A DNA stretch of 64,000 nucleotides, from the NCBI RefSeq assembly GCF_020532805.1, contig NZ_MQTQ01000003.1, positions 30,764-94,763 on the forward strand. Direction: 5' to 3'. Each line of letters begins with the position of its first letter. Positions within the stretch are counted from its first letter, which is position 1. Position numbers and translations under genes: made by a program. The stretch is from Arthrobacter sp. SO5. Its GTDB lineage: Bacteria > Actinomycetota > Actinomycetes > Actinomycetales > Micrococcaceae. This document shows positions 25,504 to 34,133 of the stretch, piece by piece. Under the pieces are notes generated by a model, which had not been told where the DNA came from, searched no databases, and saw only the letters and a program-made list of their open reading frames with translations.

Positions 25504-26319
25504 ATGTCACGATGGCTCGAGGTCGGCCCGGACAACTATGTCCTGACCACTCAAGGATTCCTGCTCAATACCGGCTTGGTGGTCGGTACCGAACGGGCCA
25601 TGGTGATCGACACCGGCGGCGGTCCCCGGCAGGGACGCGAGATCCTGGACGCCGTGCGTGCGAAGACCCAGTTGCCGCTCGTCGTCGTCAATACCCACGC
25701 CCACTACGACCACTTCTTCGGCAACTCCGTGTTCGCCGACGACGGCGTCACCGAGTTTTGGGCCCACGAGAACTGCGCCGCGGAAATCGAGGGCCACGGA
25801 GACGAGCAGCGCCGTTTCGTGGCGTCGGCGGAGCCGGAGATGGCTGCCGGCGAAGGCGGCAACGCCGAACTCGTGGTCCCGAACGCGATCGTGAAGGACC
25901 AGCCCGTGCTGGTGGACCTCGGCGGACAGCGCGCCACGTTGTTCTATCTGGGCCGCGGCCACACCGACGGCGACCTGCTGGTCGGGACGGCCACCACCCT
26001 CTATGCGGGGGACCTGGTGGAACAGGGATCACACCCGTCCTTCGAGGACTCCTACCCCGAGGACTGGGCCAACGCCCTCCGGCACCTCTCCGCGCTGCGG
26101 CACCGCTACGAATTCCTGGTTCCCGGCCACGGGGAACCGTGCAGCGACCAGTTCGTCAAGACCATGGCCAACACCATGACCACGGCCGTGCGGCAGGCCA
26201 CCCAGGCCACCCGCGAGACTCCCAGCGACGCCACCAAGGCCATCCCGATCCTGCCCTACGGCCCGGAGCAATCCCGGTGGTTCATCACACGCCTGCAGGA
26301 GACGCGGGCGCATCACTGA
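25504..26319 (+). CDS. Metallo-beta-lactamase-fold hydrolase
   Basis: 271 residues. Zinc-ligand motif VVNTHAHYDHFFGN, with further ligands in GRGHTDGDLLV, LYAGDLVEQG and VPGHGEP, the complete set for a binuclear MBL-fold hydrolase. Substrate unknown; the general layout is that of QuiP/Blh-like soluble hydrolases. ATG at 25504 is preceded by GGAGAT; the longer frame upstream overlaps the end of E2 and is not used. A TAGAAT -10-like element is about 60 bp upstream, so it probably has its own promoter. Confidence 0.9.
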   Translation: MSRWLEVGPDNYVLTTQGFLLNTGLVVGTERAMVIDTGGGPRQGREILDAVRAKTQLPLVVVNTHAHYDHFFGNSVFADDGVTEFWAHENCAAEIEGHGDEQRRFVASAEPEMAAGEGGNAELVVPNAIVKDQPVLVDLGGQRATLFYLGRGHTDGDLLVGTATTLYAGDLVEQGSHPSFEDSYPEDWANALRHLSALRHRYEFLVPGHGEPCSDQFVKTMANTMTTAVRQATQATRETPSDATKAIPILPYGPEQSRWFITRLQETRAHH

Positions 26320-26438
26320 CGCCGGGGTTTGGGCCGTCGATGAGAAGGGTACTCACGGCAGCGCCTAGACTTACTCTTTGAACGACGTCAAACAAGCGCC
26401 GCAGCGTGCCCCGCTGTGAGTCCTGGGAGAAATCAAAG

Positions 26439-27923
26439 ATGCCCGAATCGGTGGAAGACAATTCAGCTGCCACTGCTGACAACCCAGGGCAGCCTGACAT
26501 TCGCCGCCGCCGCGACCTGCGTCGAGCCGACGGAGAAAGTACTGCTGCCCGGACAGGAACCATGCCGGTCGTCAACCCTCGCACCAGCCCCTTCGACGCC
26601 GCCGACCGGCAGGTATCTGACCGTCCCGCACCGCTGCGCCGCAGCTCGTGGGCCGAGGCCGCGGAAGCAGCAGACGAGCGCTTTGCGGCCACCGGATCCA
26701 CACCGGTGATCCGGCGGGTGCCGGCCGCGCCTTTGCCGCCAACCGCTCCGCCCGCGTCGGCTGCCCCGGACGCCGACCCGGCGTCGGACCCTGACGGGCA
26801 GACGTTAGGCGGGCAGGTGCTTGACGGGTCCGACGACGGCGACGACGCGGCGCCCGCGTTTGGGCGCGGACGCTCCGCGGCCCCCGCGCCGCCCTCCCGT
26901 CGTTCGGCCGTGCCCGCCGCGCCGGGGACCGCGCCCTCCGTACCGGCCCTGCCCTCCCGCTCGGCCAGCCGTGCGGCGGCTTTGGCTGCCCCGGCCCCCG
27001 ACTTCATCAGCTCGCCGGGCCTCTTTGTCCGGGAGCAGAAGCCGCGGCCGCTGGGCGGCTTCCGCGGCGCCCTGTACACGATGACCGGAGGCGGGCTGAA
27101 CCTGGGCCCGAGTACCCGCCAGCGCGAGGAGGACGAACTCGCCCGGCGCATCTCCCGCCAGCTCCAGGGCAGCTACAACACTGCCGTCCTCAGCCTCAAG
27201 GGCGGCATCGGCAAGACGTCGACCACGGTCGGAGTCGGGCTGACACTGGCGGAATTCCGCGGTGATCCGCCGTGCGCGATCGACGCCAACCCGGACTCCG
27301 GCGACCTCGTGGAGCGCGCCCTCGGCGAGGGCATCTACCAGCAGCAAAGTCCGCGCACCATCACGGATCTGCTCAAGAACGTCGACTCCGTCGATTCCCT
27401 CACCGCCCTGGCCCGCTACATGCACCACGCCGGCAGGCTCCACCTGATTGCCGGCGAGCAGGACCCCGAGGTCTCGGATTCGCTGACGGCCGAGGAGTAC
27501 CTGCGGATCCGCAAGCTCATCTCCGGCTACTACTCGGTGGCCCTCACGGACTGCGGTACCGGCGTCACGCACAACGCCATGAGCGGCATTCTGCAGTCCG
27601 CGGACAACCTGATCATCGCGGCCGGCTACGCCGTCAGCGGCGCCAAGCGCGCCCGCAGCACCCTGCAGTGGCTGGCCGGACACGGCTACGAGGACCTGGC
27701 ACGCAACGCCGTCGTCGTCATCACCGACAAGGACGAGGTGTCCTCCCGGGTGGACAAGGACGCGATCGAGGACCACCTTTCCGGCATCTGCCGGCAGCTG
27801 ATCGCTGTCCCGCACGACCGCGGGGTGGCCGACGGCGATCTGGTCACCCTCGAGGTGCTCCGCCCGGAAACGCGGCGGGCCTACCGGGAGATTGCCGCCG
27901 CGATTGTGGACGGCTACGTTTAG
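26439..27923 (+). CDS. ParA/MinD-like ATPase with long disordered N-terminus
   Basis: 494 residues. The first about 230 are Pro/Ala/Arg/Asp-rich and low in complexity. The C-terminal half is a SIMIBI-class ATPase with deviant Walker A LKGGIGKTSTTVGVGLTLAE, AIDANPDSGDLVERAL and the Walker B region VALTDCGTGVTHNAMSG. This arrangement resembles the EspI/MinD-like ATPases linked to type VII secretion and to regulatory loci in actinobacteria rather than the chromosomal ParA of the oriC region. No ParB gene is nearby. GGGAGA precedes the ATG at 26439. It is followed after 2 bp by a GAF-ANTAR regulator, so the two probably act together. Confidence 0.88.
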   Translation: MPESVEDNSAATADNPGQPDIRRRRDLRRADGESTAARTGTMPVVNPRTSPFDAADRQVSDRPAPLRRSSWAEAAEAADERFAATGSTPVIRRVPAAPLPPTAPPASAAPDADPASDPDGQTLGGQVLDGSDDGDDAAPAFGRGRSAAPAPPSRRSAVPAAPGTAPSVPALPSRSASRAAALAAPAPDFISSPGLFVREQKPRPLGGFRGALYTMTGGGLNLGPSTRQREEDELARRISRQLQGSYNTAVLSLKGGIGKTSTTVGVGLTLAEFRGDPPCAIDANPDSGDLVERALGEGIYQQQSPRTITDLLKNVDSVDSLTALARYMHHAGRLHLIAGEQDPEVSDSLTAEEYLRIRKLISGYYSVALTDCGTGVTHNAMSGILQSADNLIIAAGYAVSGAKRARSTLQWLAGHGYEDLARNAVVVITDKDEVSSRVDKDAIEDHLSGICRQLIAVPHDRGVADGDLVTLEVLRPETRRAYREIAAAIVDGYV

Positions 27924-27925
27924 GC

Positions 27926-28660
27926 ATGACCAACAACGCCGGGGATGAAGCGGCCCTTCAGCTTCAGGACCTGCTCCTGGGCACGGAGAACGTCGAAGAT
28001 TTCCTCGGCCGGCTCGCTTCCTTCTCAGCGGCAACGCTCACCCAGGCGGCCGGCGCCGAGATCGAGTGCGGCGTGACACTGCAGCGCCGGAAGAAAACCG
28101 CGACCGTGGCGGGGAGTAGCGCCCGGGCCGTCATCCTGGACCGCATCGAGCAAAGCCTCGGCGAAGGCCCATGCATCGATGCCCTGCGCACCAAATCCGT
28201 GGTCCTGCTGGCCGACGTCGCCACCGATCCGCGCTGGCCGGACTACCAGCTGCAGCTCGCGGCGCAGGGCTGCCGCAGCACCCTGGGCGTTCCGTTGGAG
28301 ATCGGCGAGGACGCTGCCGCGGCACTGAATTTCTTCGGTTCGGACACCGGGCTCTTCACCGATGCGATCATCGCCGAGGCGGAGGGCTTCGCCGACCTCG
28401 CCGGCCGGGCCCTGCGCCTCGCCGTCCGGATCGGGACCGCCCAGTCCCGGGCCGAAGACCTGCAGGCCGCCATGGAGCACCGCACGTCCATCGATCTGGC
28501 GTGCGGCATCGTCATGGCCCAGAACCGCTGCTCCCAGAAGGACGCCATGGCCATCCTCACCCGGGTCTCCAGCAACCGGAACCAGAAACTCCGCGACGTG
28601 GCCGCGGAAATCCTGCGGAAACTCACCGGCGGAGAAGTCAGCACCCACTTCGACGCCTAA
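27926..28660 (+). CDS. GAF and ANTAR domain transcription antitermination regulator
   Basis: 244 residues. A GAF sensor domain (about 15-165; SLGEGPCIDALRTKSVVLLA, GCRSTLGVPLEI) precedes an ANTAR RNA-binding domain (about 180-240; HRTSIDLACGIVMAQNRCSQ, then DAMAILTRVSSNRNQKLRDV). Such proteins bind paired hairpins in nascent RNA to prevent termination. The ligand of the GAF domain is unknown. It starts 2 bp after the ParA-like ATPase gene, so both are on one transcript. Confidence 0.92.
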   Translation: MTNNAGDEAALQLQDLLLGTENVEDFLGRLASFSAATLTQAAGAEIECGVTLQRRKKTATVAGSSARAVILDRIEQSLGEGPCIDALRTKSVVLLADVATDPRWPDYQLQLAAQGCRSTLGVPLEIGEDAAAALNFFGSDTGLFTDAIIAEAEGFADLAGRALRLAVRIGTAQSRAEDLQAAMEHRTSIDLACGIVMAQNRCSQKDAMAILTRVSSNRNQKLRDVAAEILRKLTGGEVSTHFDA

Positions 28661-28695
28661 AGCCCGGATCCGGCGGTGCCCCTAGGATGAAGGGG

Positions 28696-29910
28696 ATGAC
28701 CACCACAGCCCCCGCGCCGTTCAGCCTCCGCAGCATCGCCGTCCCGGCGTTCGGGCCGGCCCTGCTGTTCAGCATTGGCGAGGGCGCGATCCTCCCGGTG
28801 GTGGCCCTGTCCGCCAGGGACCTGGGGGCCTCCGTGGCCGTTGCCGCCCTGATCGTCACGTTGATCGGGCTCGGATCGTGGTTCTTCAACCTGCCCGCCT
28901 CACTGATCACCCTGAAGTTCGGCGAACGCTGGGCGATCGTGGGCGCAGCGGCGGCCAGCGCCCTGGCCTTGGTTGCCGCTGCGGTCTCACCGCTGGTCCC
29001 GGCGGGACTGTGGCTGCTCGCGGCGGCGATGCTGGTGGTCGGGATGGCCGCCAGCGTCTTCAGCCTCGCACGGCAAAAGTACCTGACCGAGGCCGTGCCG
29101 GTGGTCCTCCGGGCCCGGGCACTGTCCACCCTGGGCGGCGTCAACCGGATCGGCATCTTCATCGGCCCGTTCATTGCGGTCGCGGTGATGCAGTTCTCCG
29201 GCATCACCGGCGCCTACTGGGTGGGCGTCGTCGCCATGGCAGCCGCTGCAGTTCTGTCCCTCACCATCCCGGACCTCGTCGCCAAGCCAGCCCCCGGGGA
29301 CGTCGTCCCGCCGCAGCAGCCCACCATGCGCAGCGTGGCCGCATCCCACGCCGGGGTGTTCCTGAGCGTCGGCGTGGGTGTGCTGCTGCTCAGTGCGCTC
29401 CGCGCCTCCCGCCAGGTGGTGATCCCGCTCTGGGCTGAGCACCTGGGCATGGACGCAACCCAGGCCTCGCTGATCTACGGCCTCTCCGGTGCCATCGACA
29501 TGCTGGTCTTCTACCCGGCCGGCAAGCTGATGGACCGCAAGGGCCGGCAATGGGTAGCGGTCCCCTCCACCCTCATCATGGGGACGGCGATGCTGCTGAT
29601 CCCGGTCAGCACCGGCTTTGTGGGACTGCTGCTCGCGGCCCTGCTGATCGGATTCGGCAACGGCATCAGTTCCGGCCTGAACATGACCCTCGGCGCCGAT
29701 TTCTCGCCCGACAACGGCCGCGGCCAGTTCCTCGGCATCTGGCGGTTCATGGCCGACGCCGGCGCCACCAGCGGCCCCGTGCTGCTCTCCGGCATCACGG
29801 CGGTGGCCTCGCTAGGGGCCGGCGTGGCGGCCACCGGCGTGCTCGGCTTCGCCGCTGCCGCCGTCTTCGCCGTCACCATTCCCCGGCTCAGGCACCGCCG
29901 GAACTACTGA
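28696..29910 (+). CDS. MFS transporter
   Basis: 404 residues with about twelve hydrophobic segments. The loop GKLMDRKGRQWVAVP is the MFS motif A version after helix 8 or 2, and both halves show typical Gly/Ala-rich helices. Probably a drug- or metabolite-proton antiporter; substrate not recognisable. Start: ATG 28696 has a TAGGAT hexamer 7 nt upstream and AGGA 8 nt upstream; ATG 28687 in the same frame would add three residues. The gap to the ANTAR gene is 35 bp. Confidence 0.88.
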   Translation: MTTTAPAPFSLRSIAVPAFGPALLFSIGEGAILPVVALSARDLGASVAVAALIVTLIGLGSWFFNLPASLITLKFGERWAIVGAAAASALALVAAAVSPLVPAGLWLLAAAMLVVGMAASVFSLARQKYLTEAVPVVLRARALSTLGGVNRIGIFIGPFIAVAVMQFSGITGAYWVGVVAMAAAAVLSLTIPDLVAKPAPGDVVPPQQPTMRSVAASHAGVFLSVGVGVLLLSALRASRQVVIPLWAEHLGMDATQASLIYGLSGAIDMLVFYPAGKLMDRKGRQWVAVPSTLIMGTAMLLIPVSTGFVGLLLAALLIGFGNGISSGLNMTLGADFSPDNGRGQFLGIWRFMADAGATSGPVLLSGITAVASLGAGVAATGVLGFAAAAVFAVTIPRLRHRRNY

Positions 29911-29931
29911 CGGGCCTGACCCGCCAACTGA

Positions 29932-29979
29932 CTGGCAGCAGGGGCCGTTTTCAGCGCTCATAACGGCCTTAACTGCCAG
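29932..29979. terminator. Bidirectional terminator-like hairpin
   Basis: Two nested arm pairs, CTGGCAG with CTGCCAG and GGCCGTT with AACGGCC, lie between the converging MFS gene and the aminotransferase remnant. Confidence 0.6.
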
Positions 29980-30702
29980 CTACTTCCGGTCCTGGATTGC
30001 CGCGGCGAAGACCGGCAGGGCCCGCAGGATCATGTCCTCGCTGGCGGTCAGCGAGATGCGGAAGTAGCCCGGGGTTTCGAACAGGGTGCCCGGCAGCACG
30101 AAGACGTCCAGTTCCGCGAGGGCAGCCGCGAAGAGTTCGTCGTCGTCCGCCGGGGTGTGCACGAACAGGTAGAACGCCCCCTCGGGCCGCCGTACCCGGT
30201 AGCCCATCCCGGTCAGCGCCTCCACCAGGAGCTCGCGTTTGCGCTGCAGTTCGCCGACGTCGACGGAGAACTGCTCCAGCTGCGGCAGGGCGTGCTGCAG
30301 CAGTGCGTTGGGGTAAATCCATCCCATCGCCATCTGCAGGGCTGTGAGCGCCTCACGCAGCGGGCCGCGGTCCGGCATGGTCGGCGGCAGGGCCAGGTAG
30401 CCGATCCGCTGCCCGGGCGCCAGATGCGTCTTGCCGTACGAGTACGCGAGCAGCACGTACGGATAGTATTCGGCGGGACTGTGGAACCGGGCGCCGTCGT
30501 AGACGATCCTGTTATAGGCCTCATCGGAGAGCAGATAGACCCGCCGCCCATTGCTGCGCGAGGCTCCCTCCAGCATGTCGGCCAGGTCCTTCAGGAGTGA
30601 CGGCGGGTAGATCCGGCCGGTCGGATTATTGGGCGTGTTGACGATCACGGCGCGTGTCCGGGGCGTAATGGCCGCCGCGATCCCCGACAGGTCCAGGCTT
30701 CA
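29980..30702 (-). pseudogene. Truncated class I/II PLP aminotransferase
   Basis: The C-terminal about 230 residues of an aspartate-type aminotransferase remain: VNTPNNPTGRIYPPSLLKDL, then YLLSDEAYNRIVYDGARF, then the PLP Lys in SYGKTHLAPGQRIGYLALPP. A normal enzyme is about 390 residues, so the first 160-170 (substrate arm and cofactor phosphate region) are missing. The frame stays open upstream to an in-frame TGA at 30700-30702, and beyond this the sequence is a repeat region with no aminotransferase similarity on any frame. A GTG at 30648 could start a fragment of 222 residues, but this would lack essential parts. The break was probably caused by a deletion or by insertion of the repeat DNA. 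Confidence 0.82.
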
Positions 30703-31012
30703 CTCGGGCCGGCAGACGGCGGGACGGCGGGCACCTGGGAAGGGGCGCGTCCGCGGGCCGCTCCGGCCCGAGCAAGCGAACGAATGAGCCCTCTGAGGAC
30801 CGGACATGTCCCACCCTGGGGCGGGCGGTTGGACATAGTGCCTTGTGCTCCATCCCGGTCGCGGCAGCGGGGCATGTCCCCCCGGCAGCCAACGTCCCCG
30901 CGGACATGCCCTATTCCGGGGCGGGCGGTTGGACATATTCTGGATTTGCCCAGTCCCGGGTTCGACCACTGGGCATGTCCCCCCGGGCAACCGTAAGTTA
31001 GCGCAAATCCCG
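30703..31012. other. Gene-free repeat region
   Basis: About 310 bases between the truncated aminotransferase and the PAP2 gene. No convincing gene. Most of it is the tandem repeat at 30802-31001; the rest (30703-30801) is GC-rich with a local inverted repeat GGGCCGGC...GCCGCTCCGGCCCGAG. Confidence 0.6.
30802..31001. repeat. Two tandem, diverged 100-bp units
   Basis: Units begin GGACATG at 30802 and 30902. A 20-base block is identical at 30818-30837 and 30918-30937, and a second block with GGGCATGTCCCCCC recurs 101 bases apart; the 35 bases between are unrelated. Several segments are self-complementary (GGACATGTCC), so each unit may fold into two hairpins. Confidence 0.8.
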
Positions 31013-31972
31013 CTAGCGCCGCGCCGGGGTCCGCCGTCGGGCCGCATGGCCGAAAAGCCAGATGCCGGCCACCGTGGCGAGGTAGCCTGCAATCACGATC
31101 AGCGAGGTGCCGGCCCAAAAGTAGTTGGTGGTACTGCCCTCCTGGCCGGGCCCCGGCGCGATCTTCAGAAGCGAGTAACTGGCCAGCACGGCCGAGGCGA
31201 GCCCGGCCAGCACGGGGAGGGCAAGCCACAGCCGCGAGGCCGCCCAGTGCTCCCCGTAACCGTCCCAGAGGTTCCAGCGCGGCCCCGTGCGGATGATCAG
31301 CCAGCCGGCCGGGAGCATAAACGCCGCCACCACGAGGAAGGCCGCGACGACGTCGGCGGGGCGGTGCCACTGGTTGACTAGGGTGGACAGCCCGGTCGCG
31401 ACGGCGAAGCTGCCGCCCAGGAAGCCGGCCAGCGGACGCCAGCGGGGCGAGACCATAAGGAACACCGCGGCGGCGGCGGAAGCCGCCATGGTGGTGTGGC
31501 CGGAGGGCAGGGAGTTCAGCTCCAGGGTTTCGATCCCGCGGTACGGCCGGACGGGGACGACGTCCTTGATGACCTGGGTGGCCACATTCGCGCCGACGCA
31601 CGCCGCCACGGCGATTCCGGCCGCTGCCCAGCGCCGCCGCATCACCGTGACGAAGAGGACCACCACCGTGGCGATCAGCACGGACAGGGCGGGCAGCCAG
31701 TCGAGGAGCTTGTTGGCGGCCTTGCCGGCGGCGCCGTGGATTTCGACGGCCTCCACCAGCGCCGACTCGTCGATGAACTGTCCCGTGGTGGTGCGGACAA
31801 AGAAGTAATAGGTTCCGGCGAGCGCGGCCATGCAGGCGAGTGTGGCCAACAGGAACAGGAGCCCGGTTCCCCGGCCCGGGACGCCATCCGGGACCGCCGT
31901 GGCATGGCTTGAATCCGTCCGCGGGTACTCCGCGGACGGGTGCGTGCTGGTGCGTTCCTGCCGAAAACTCAT
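31013..31972 (-). CDS. PAP2 superfamily phosphatase (membrane)
   Basis: 319 residues, about eight membrane segments. The three-part phosphatase signature is visible: KDVVPVRPYRG, LNSLPSGHTTMAASA and LVNQWHRPADVVAAFL. Likely dephosphorylates a lipid phosphate or undecaprenyl diphosphate at the outer face. ATG at 31972 is chosen over an in-frame TTG seven codons earlier. The gene sits upstream of the repeat region and divergent from a GYD-domain gene. Confidence 0.88.
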   Translation of the reverse strand: MSFRQERTSTHPSAEYPRTDSSHATAVPDGVPGRGTGLLFLLATLACMAALAGTYYFFVRTTTGQFIDESALVEAVEIHGAAGKAANKLLDWLPALSVLIATVVVLFVTVMRRRWAAAGIAVAACVGANVATQVIKDVVPVRPYRGIETLELNSLPSGHTTMAASAAAAVFLMVSPRWRPLAGFLGGSFAVATGLSTLVNQWHRPADVVAAFLVVAAFMLPAGWLIIRTGPRWNLWDGYGEHWAASRLWLALPVLAGLASAVLASYSLLKIAPGPGQEGSTTNYFWAGTSLIVIAGYLATVAGIWLFGHAARRRTPARR

Positions 31973-32116
31973 CGGTATCAGGGTCCCACACAACTCTGCG
32001 AGCCGCCTGAGGGCCGGAGGGGCTGTTCACCGTCGATGTGAGTCATTGCCGACCTGGCAGCGGACTGCCATTCTTGGTGAATCCGCACTTCCGGCAGCGA
32101 ACGAAAGGAAGAGACG

Positions 32117-32443
32117 ATGCCGCTGTATCTGTCGAAGTTCAGCTACACACCGGAGACGTGGGCGAGGCTGATCAGCAACCCCGAGGACCGCGGAAAAGCC
32201 GCCCAGGCATACATCGAATCGGTGGGAGGGAAACTCCATGGGTTCTGGTACGCCTTCGGCGCCCACGACGGCTACAACCTGTGGGAGGCCCCCGACAATG
32301 TGTCCATGGCTGCGGTGGCTCTGGCGATCAGCGGCGGCGGCGCACTGGGCTCGTTCGAAACGACAGTGCTCTTGACGGTCGACGAAACGATCGAAGCCCT
32401 GCGGAAAGCCGAGCAGATTAAGTACCGGCCTCCCGGCTCCTGA
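32117..32443 (+). CDS. GYD-domain protein
   Basis: 108-residue cytosolic protein of the GYD family, named for the Gly-Tyr-Asp motif (here AFGAHDGYNLWEAP). It begins MPLYLSKFSYTPETWARL, typical of the family, which forms dimeric ferredoxin-like barrels. The biochemical role is unknown. AGGAAGAG precedes the ATG. It stands alone between a divergent phosphatase gene and a fructosidase gene. Confidence 0.85.
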   Translation: MPLYLSKFSYTPETWARLISNPEDRGKAAQAYIESVGGKLHGFWYAFGAHDGYNLWEAPDNVSMAAVALAISGGGALGSFETTVLLTVDETIEALRKAEQIKYRPPGS

Positions 32444-32532
32444 CGGTTCCGGCGCGGAGGCGGCCCGTCGAGTAGTCCTTTCACAGCAATGGGGCGCCCC
32501 GCACTGCCGTCACCTGCCAACTCGCGCCCCGG

Positions 32533-32538
32533 TAGGGT
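32533..32538 (+). promoter_or_regulatory. -10 element of a probable leaderless fructosidase transcript
   Basis: TAGGGT ends exactly 6 nt before ATG 32545. The same arrangement is seen before galU, menC and others in this window. Confidence 0.4.
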
Positions 32539-32544
32539 GTGGCT

Positions 32545-33900
32545 ATGGACACCGCGGCGAATCATCCGGACCCCGCCTTCCCCCGCCTGCATTCGCGGCC
32601 CGCAAGGGGCTGGATCAGCGATCCCAACGGCCTCAGCTACGCAGACGGCCGCTACCACGTGTTCTTCCAGTGCAACCCGGACTCGGCCCGGCACCACATG
32701 ATCTGCTGGGGGCACCTGAGCTCTCCGGACCTGGTCCGCTGGGAGGAGGAACCCATCGCGCTCCGGCCCCAGCCCGGCGGCCCTGACCGGCGGGGCTGCT
32801 GGTCGGGAGTGTTAACGGACGACGACGGCGTCCCGGCTGCCGTGTACTCCGGCGTCGCCACAGCGGAGGGCCAGCCCCGCGTGGTCCTGGCGCGCGCAGT
32901 CGAGGGCTTGAGCAGTTGGAGTCCGGAGCGGCAGATTGCGGCCGAGGTGCCGCCGGACGCTGAGGTCACGGCCGTGCGGGATCCGTTTATCTTCCGCTTC
33001 CAGGGCCGCCGATTCGCCATCCAGGGAGCCGGGCTGGCGTCTGGTCACGCGGCGCTCCTGCTCTACAGCGTGGATGATCTGCGCAGCTGGCGGTACGAGG
33101 GGATCTGGTTCAGCTCGGAAGACCCGCTGGCTGCCGAGCACCTGCCGGCGGAGGTCTGGGAATGCCCTCAACTGGTCCAGGTCCCGGATTCCTCCGGGGC
33201 GGACACCTGGCTCCTGATGGCCTCCTTGTGGACGGCCACGGACGCTCACCGCCACACCAACGGCGTCGGCTACCTCCTGGGTTCGCTGTACCCGGGTGCC
33301 GCCGGCCTGCCGGTCTTCACCCCGGAGTCGGGCGGGAAGGCGGACCGCGGCACCGACTTCTACGCCGCGCAGATCCTCGCGCTCCCGGACCGTCCGCTGC
33401 TGTGGGGCTGGTCCCACGAAGTGGCGGACAGTGCCGCCCGGCCGGGCCGCAGCCAGGAGCAAACGGACGCCGCCGGGTGGGCCGGGATTCTGACGTTCCC
33501 GCGCCGGCTCTCTGTCCACGGCGGCGCGCTCGCCGTCGAGCCGGCGCCGGAACTCCTCGCCTTCCGGGACCGGCAACTCCGCCACGGCGCTGCGGGAACC
33601 CTCACCCTCCCGGGCCAGGCCGAGGCCAAGGTCGCCGGCGGAGAAGGTACCGTGCGGCTGGTCCTCAGCTCCTTGGAGGGGCGCCGGACTGTTTTCGCGG
33701 ACACGGTGGCCGGCGGCGACGAGCTTCGGATCTTCATCGACGCGTCGATCGTGGAGATCTACCACCACGGCTCCGTGCCCACCACGGTGCGCGCCTACCC
33801 CGCCGCCGGGGAGGAGTGGCTGCTCGAACTGCCTCACGGCGCGGCGGCCGATGCCTGGGAGCTCCGGCAGCCGGGCCGGGAACTGCCGGGCCGGAAGTAG
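32545..33900 (+). CDS. GH32 beta-fructofuranosidase / sucrose hydrolase
   Basis: 451 residues. The nucleophile motif is GWISDPNGLSY (usual WMNDPNG, here Ser before the Asp), the stabiliser motif VRDPFIF and the acid/base motif VWECPQL, followed by the C-terminal beta-sandwich with FIDASIVEIYHHG. No signal peptide, so the substrate (sucrose, sucrose-6-phosphate or short fructans) is split inside the cell. ATG 32545 is preferred to GTG 32539 because it fits the -10 spacing seen elsewhere. No sugar transporter or LacI regulator gene is adjacent. Confidence 0.92.
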   Translation: MDTAANHPDPAFPRLHSRPARGWISDPNGLSYADGRYHVFFQCNPDSARHHMICWGHLSSPDLVRWEEEPIALRPQPGGPDRRGCWSGVLTDDDGVPAAVYSGVATAEGQPRVVLARAVEGLSSWSPERQIAAEVPPDAEVTAVRDPFIFRFQGRRFAIQGAGLASGHAALLLYSVDDLRSWRYEGIWFSSEDPLAAEHLPAEVWECPQLVQVPDSSGADTWLLMASLWTATDAHRHTNGVGYLLGSLYPGAAGLPVFTPESGGKADRGTDFYAAQILALPDRPLLWGWSHEVADSAARPGRSQEQTDAAGWAGILTFPRRLSVHGGALAVEPAPELLAFRDRQLRHGAAGTLTLPGQAEAKVAGGEGTVRLVLSSLEGRRTVFADTVAGGDELRIFIDASIVEIYHHGSVPTTVRAYPAAGEEWLLELPHGAAADAWELRQPGRELPGRK

Positions 33901-34121
33901 CCTGCCGGGCAAAAGCAAGTAGTCGGTACTCGTGCCGGGCAGGGAACCGGTTCCTAGACTCGTAGATACCGGTCGGACGATCCGCCGGATGGTGCTCATT
34001 GAGCAGGGCCGGCGTAGACGAGTTTCCTGGACCAGGTACTCACCCCCAGTCAACGCCGGCCCACCAATGTGCCCGGCCGAATCCCAGGTCGCTGCCTGTA
34101 CCACCGGTTTGCCGCCGCAGG

Positions 34122-34127
34122 TACAGT
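34122..34127 (+). promoter_or_regulatory. -10 element of a probable leaderless menC transcript
   Basis: TACAGT ends exactly 6 nt before the menC ATG, and no ribosome site is present. Confidence 0.45.
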
Positions 34128-34133
34128 GAATCC

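Noticed and set aside
26439..27923. Chromosomal parA of the origin region
   Set aside because: No parB, gidB or dnaA-type neighbours, and the long disordered N-terminus differs from chromosomal ParA.
30802..31001. Possible CRISPR array
   Set aside because: Only two units of 100 bp with internally diverged spacers of unequal kind, no cas genes, and repeats too long and palindromic in several places.
30645..32030. 461-codon leftward frame across the PAP2 gene and repeat region
   Set aside because: It is a second frame of the PAP2 gene; the real product has the three phosphatase motifs in the other frame.
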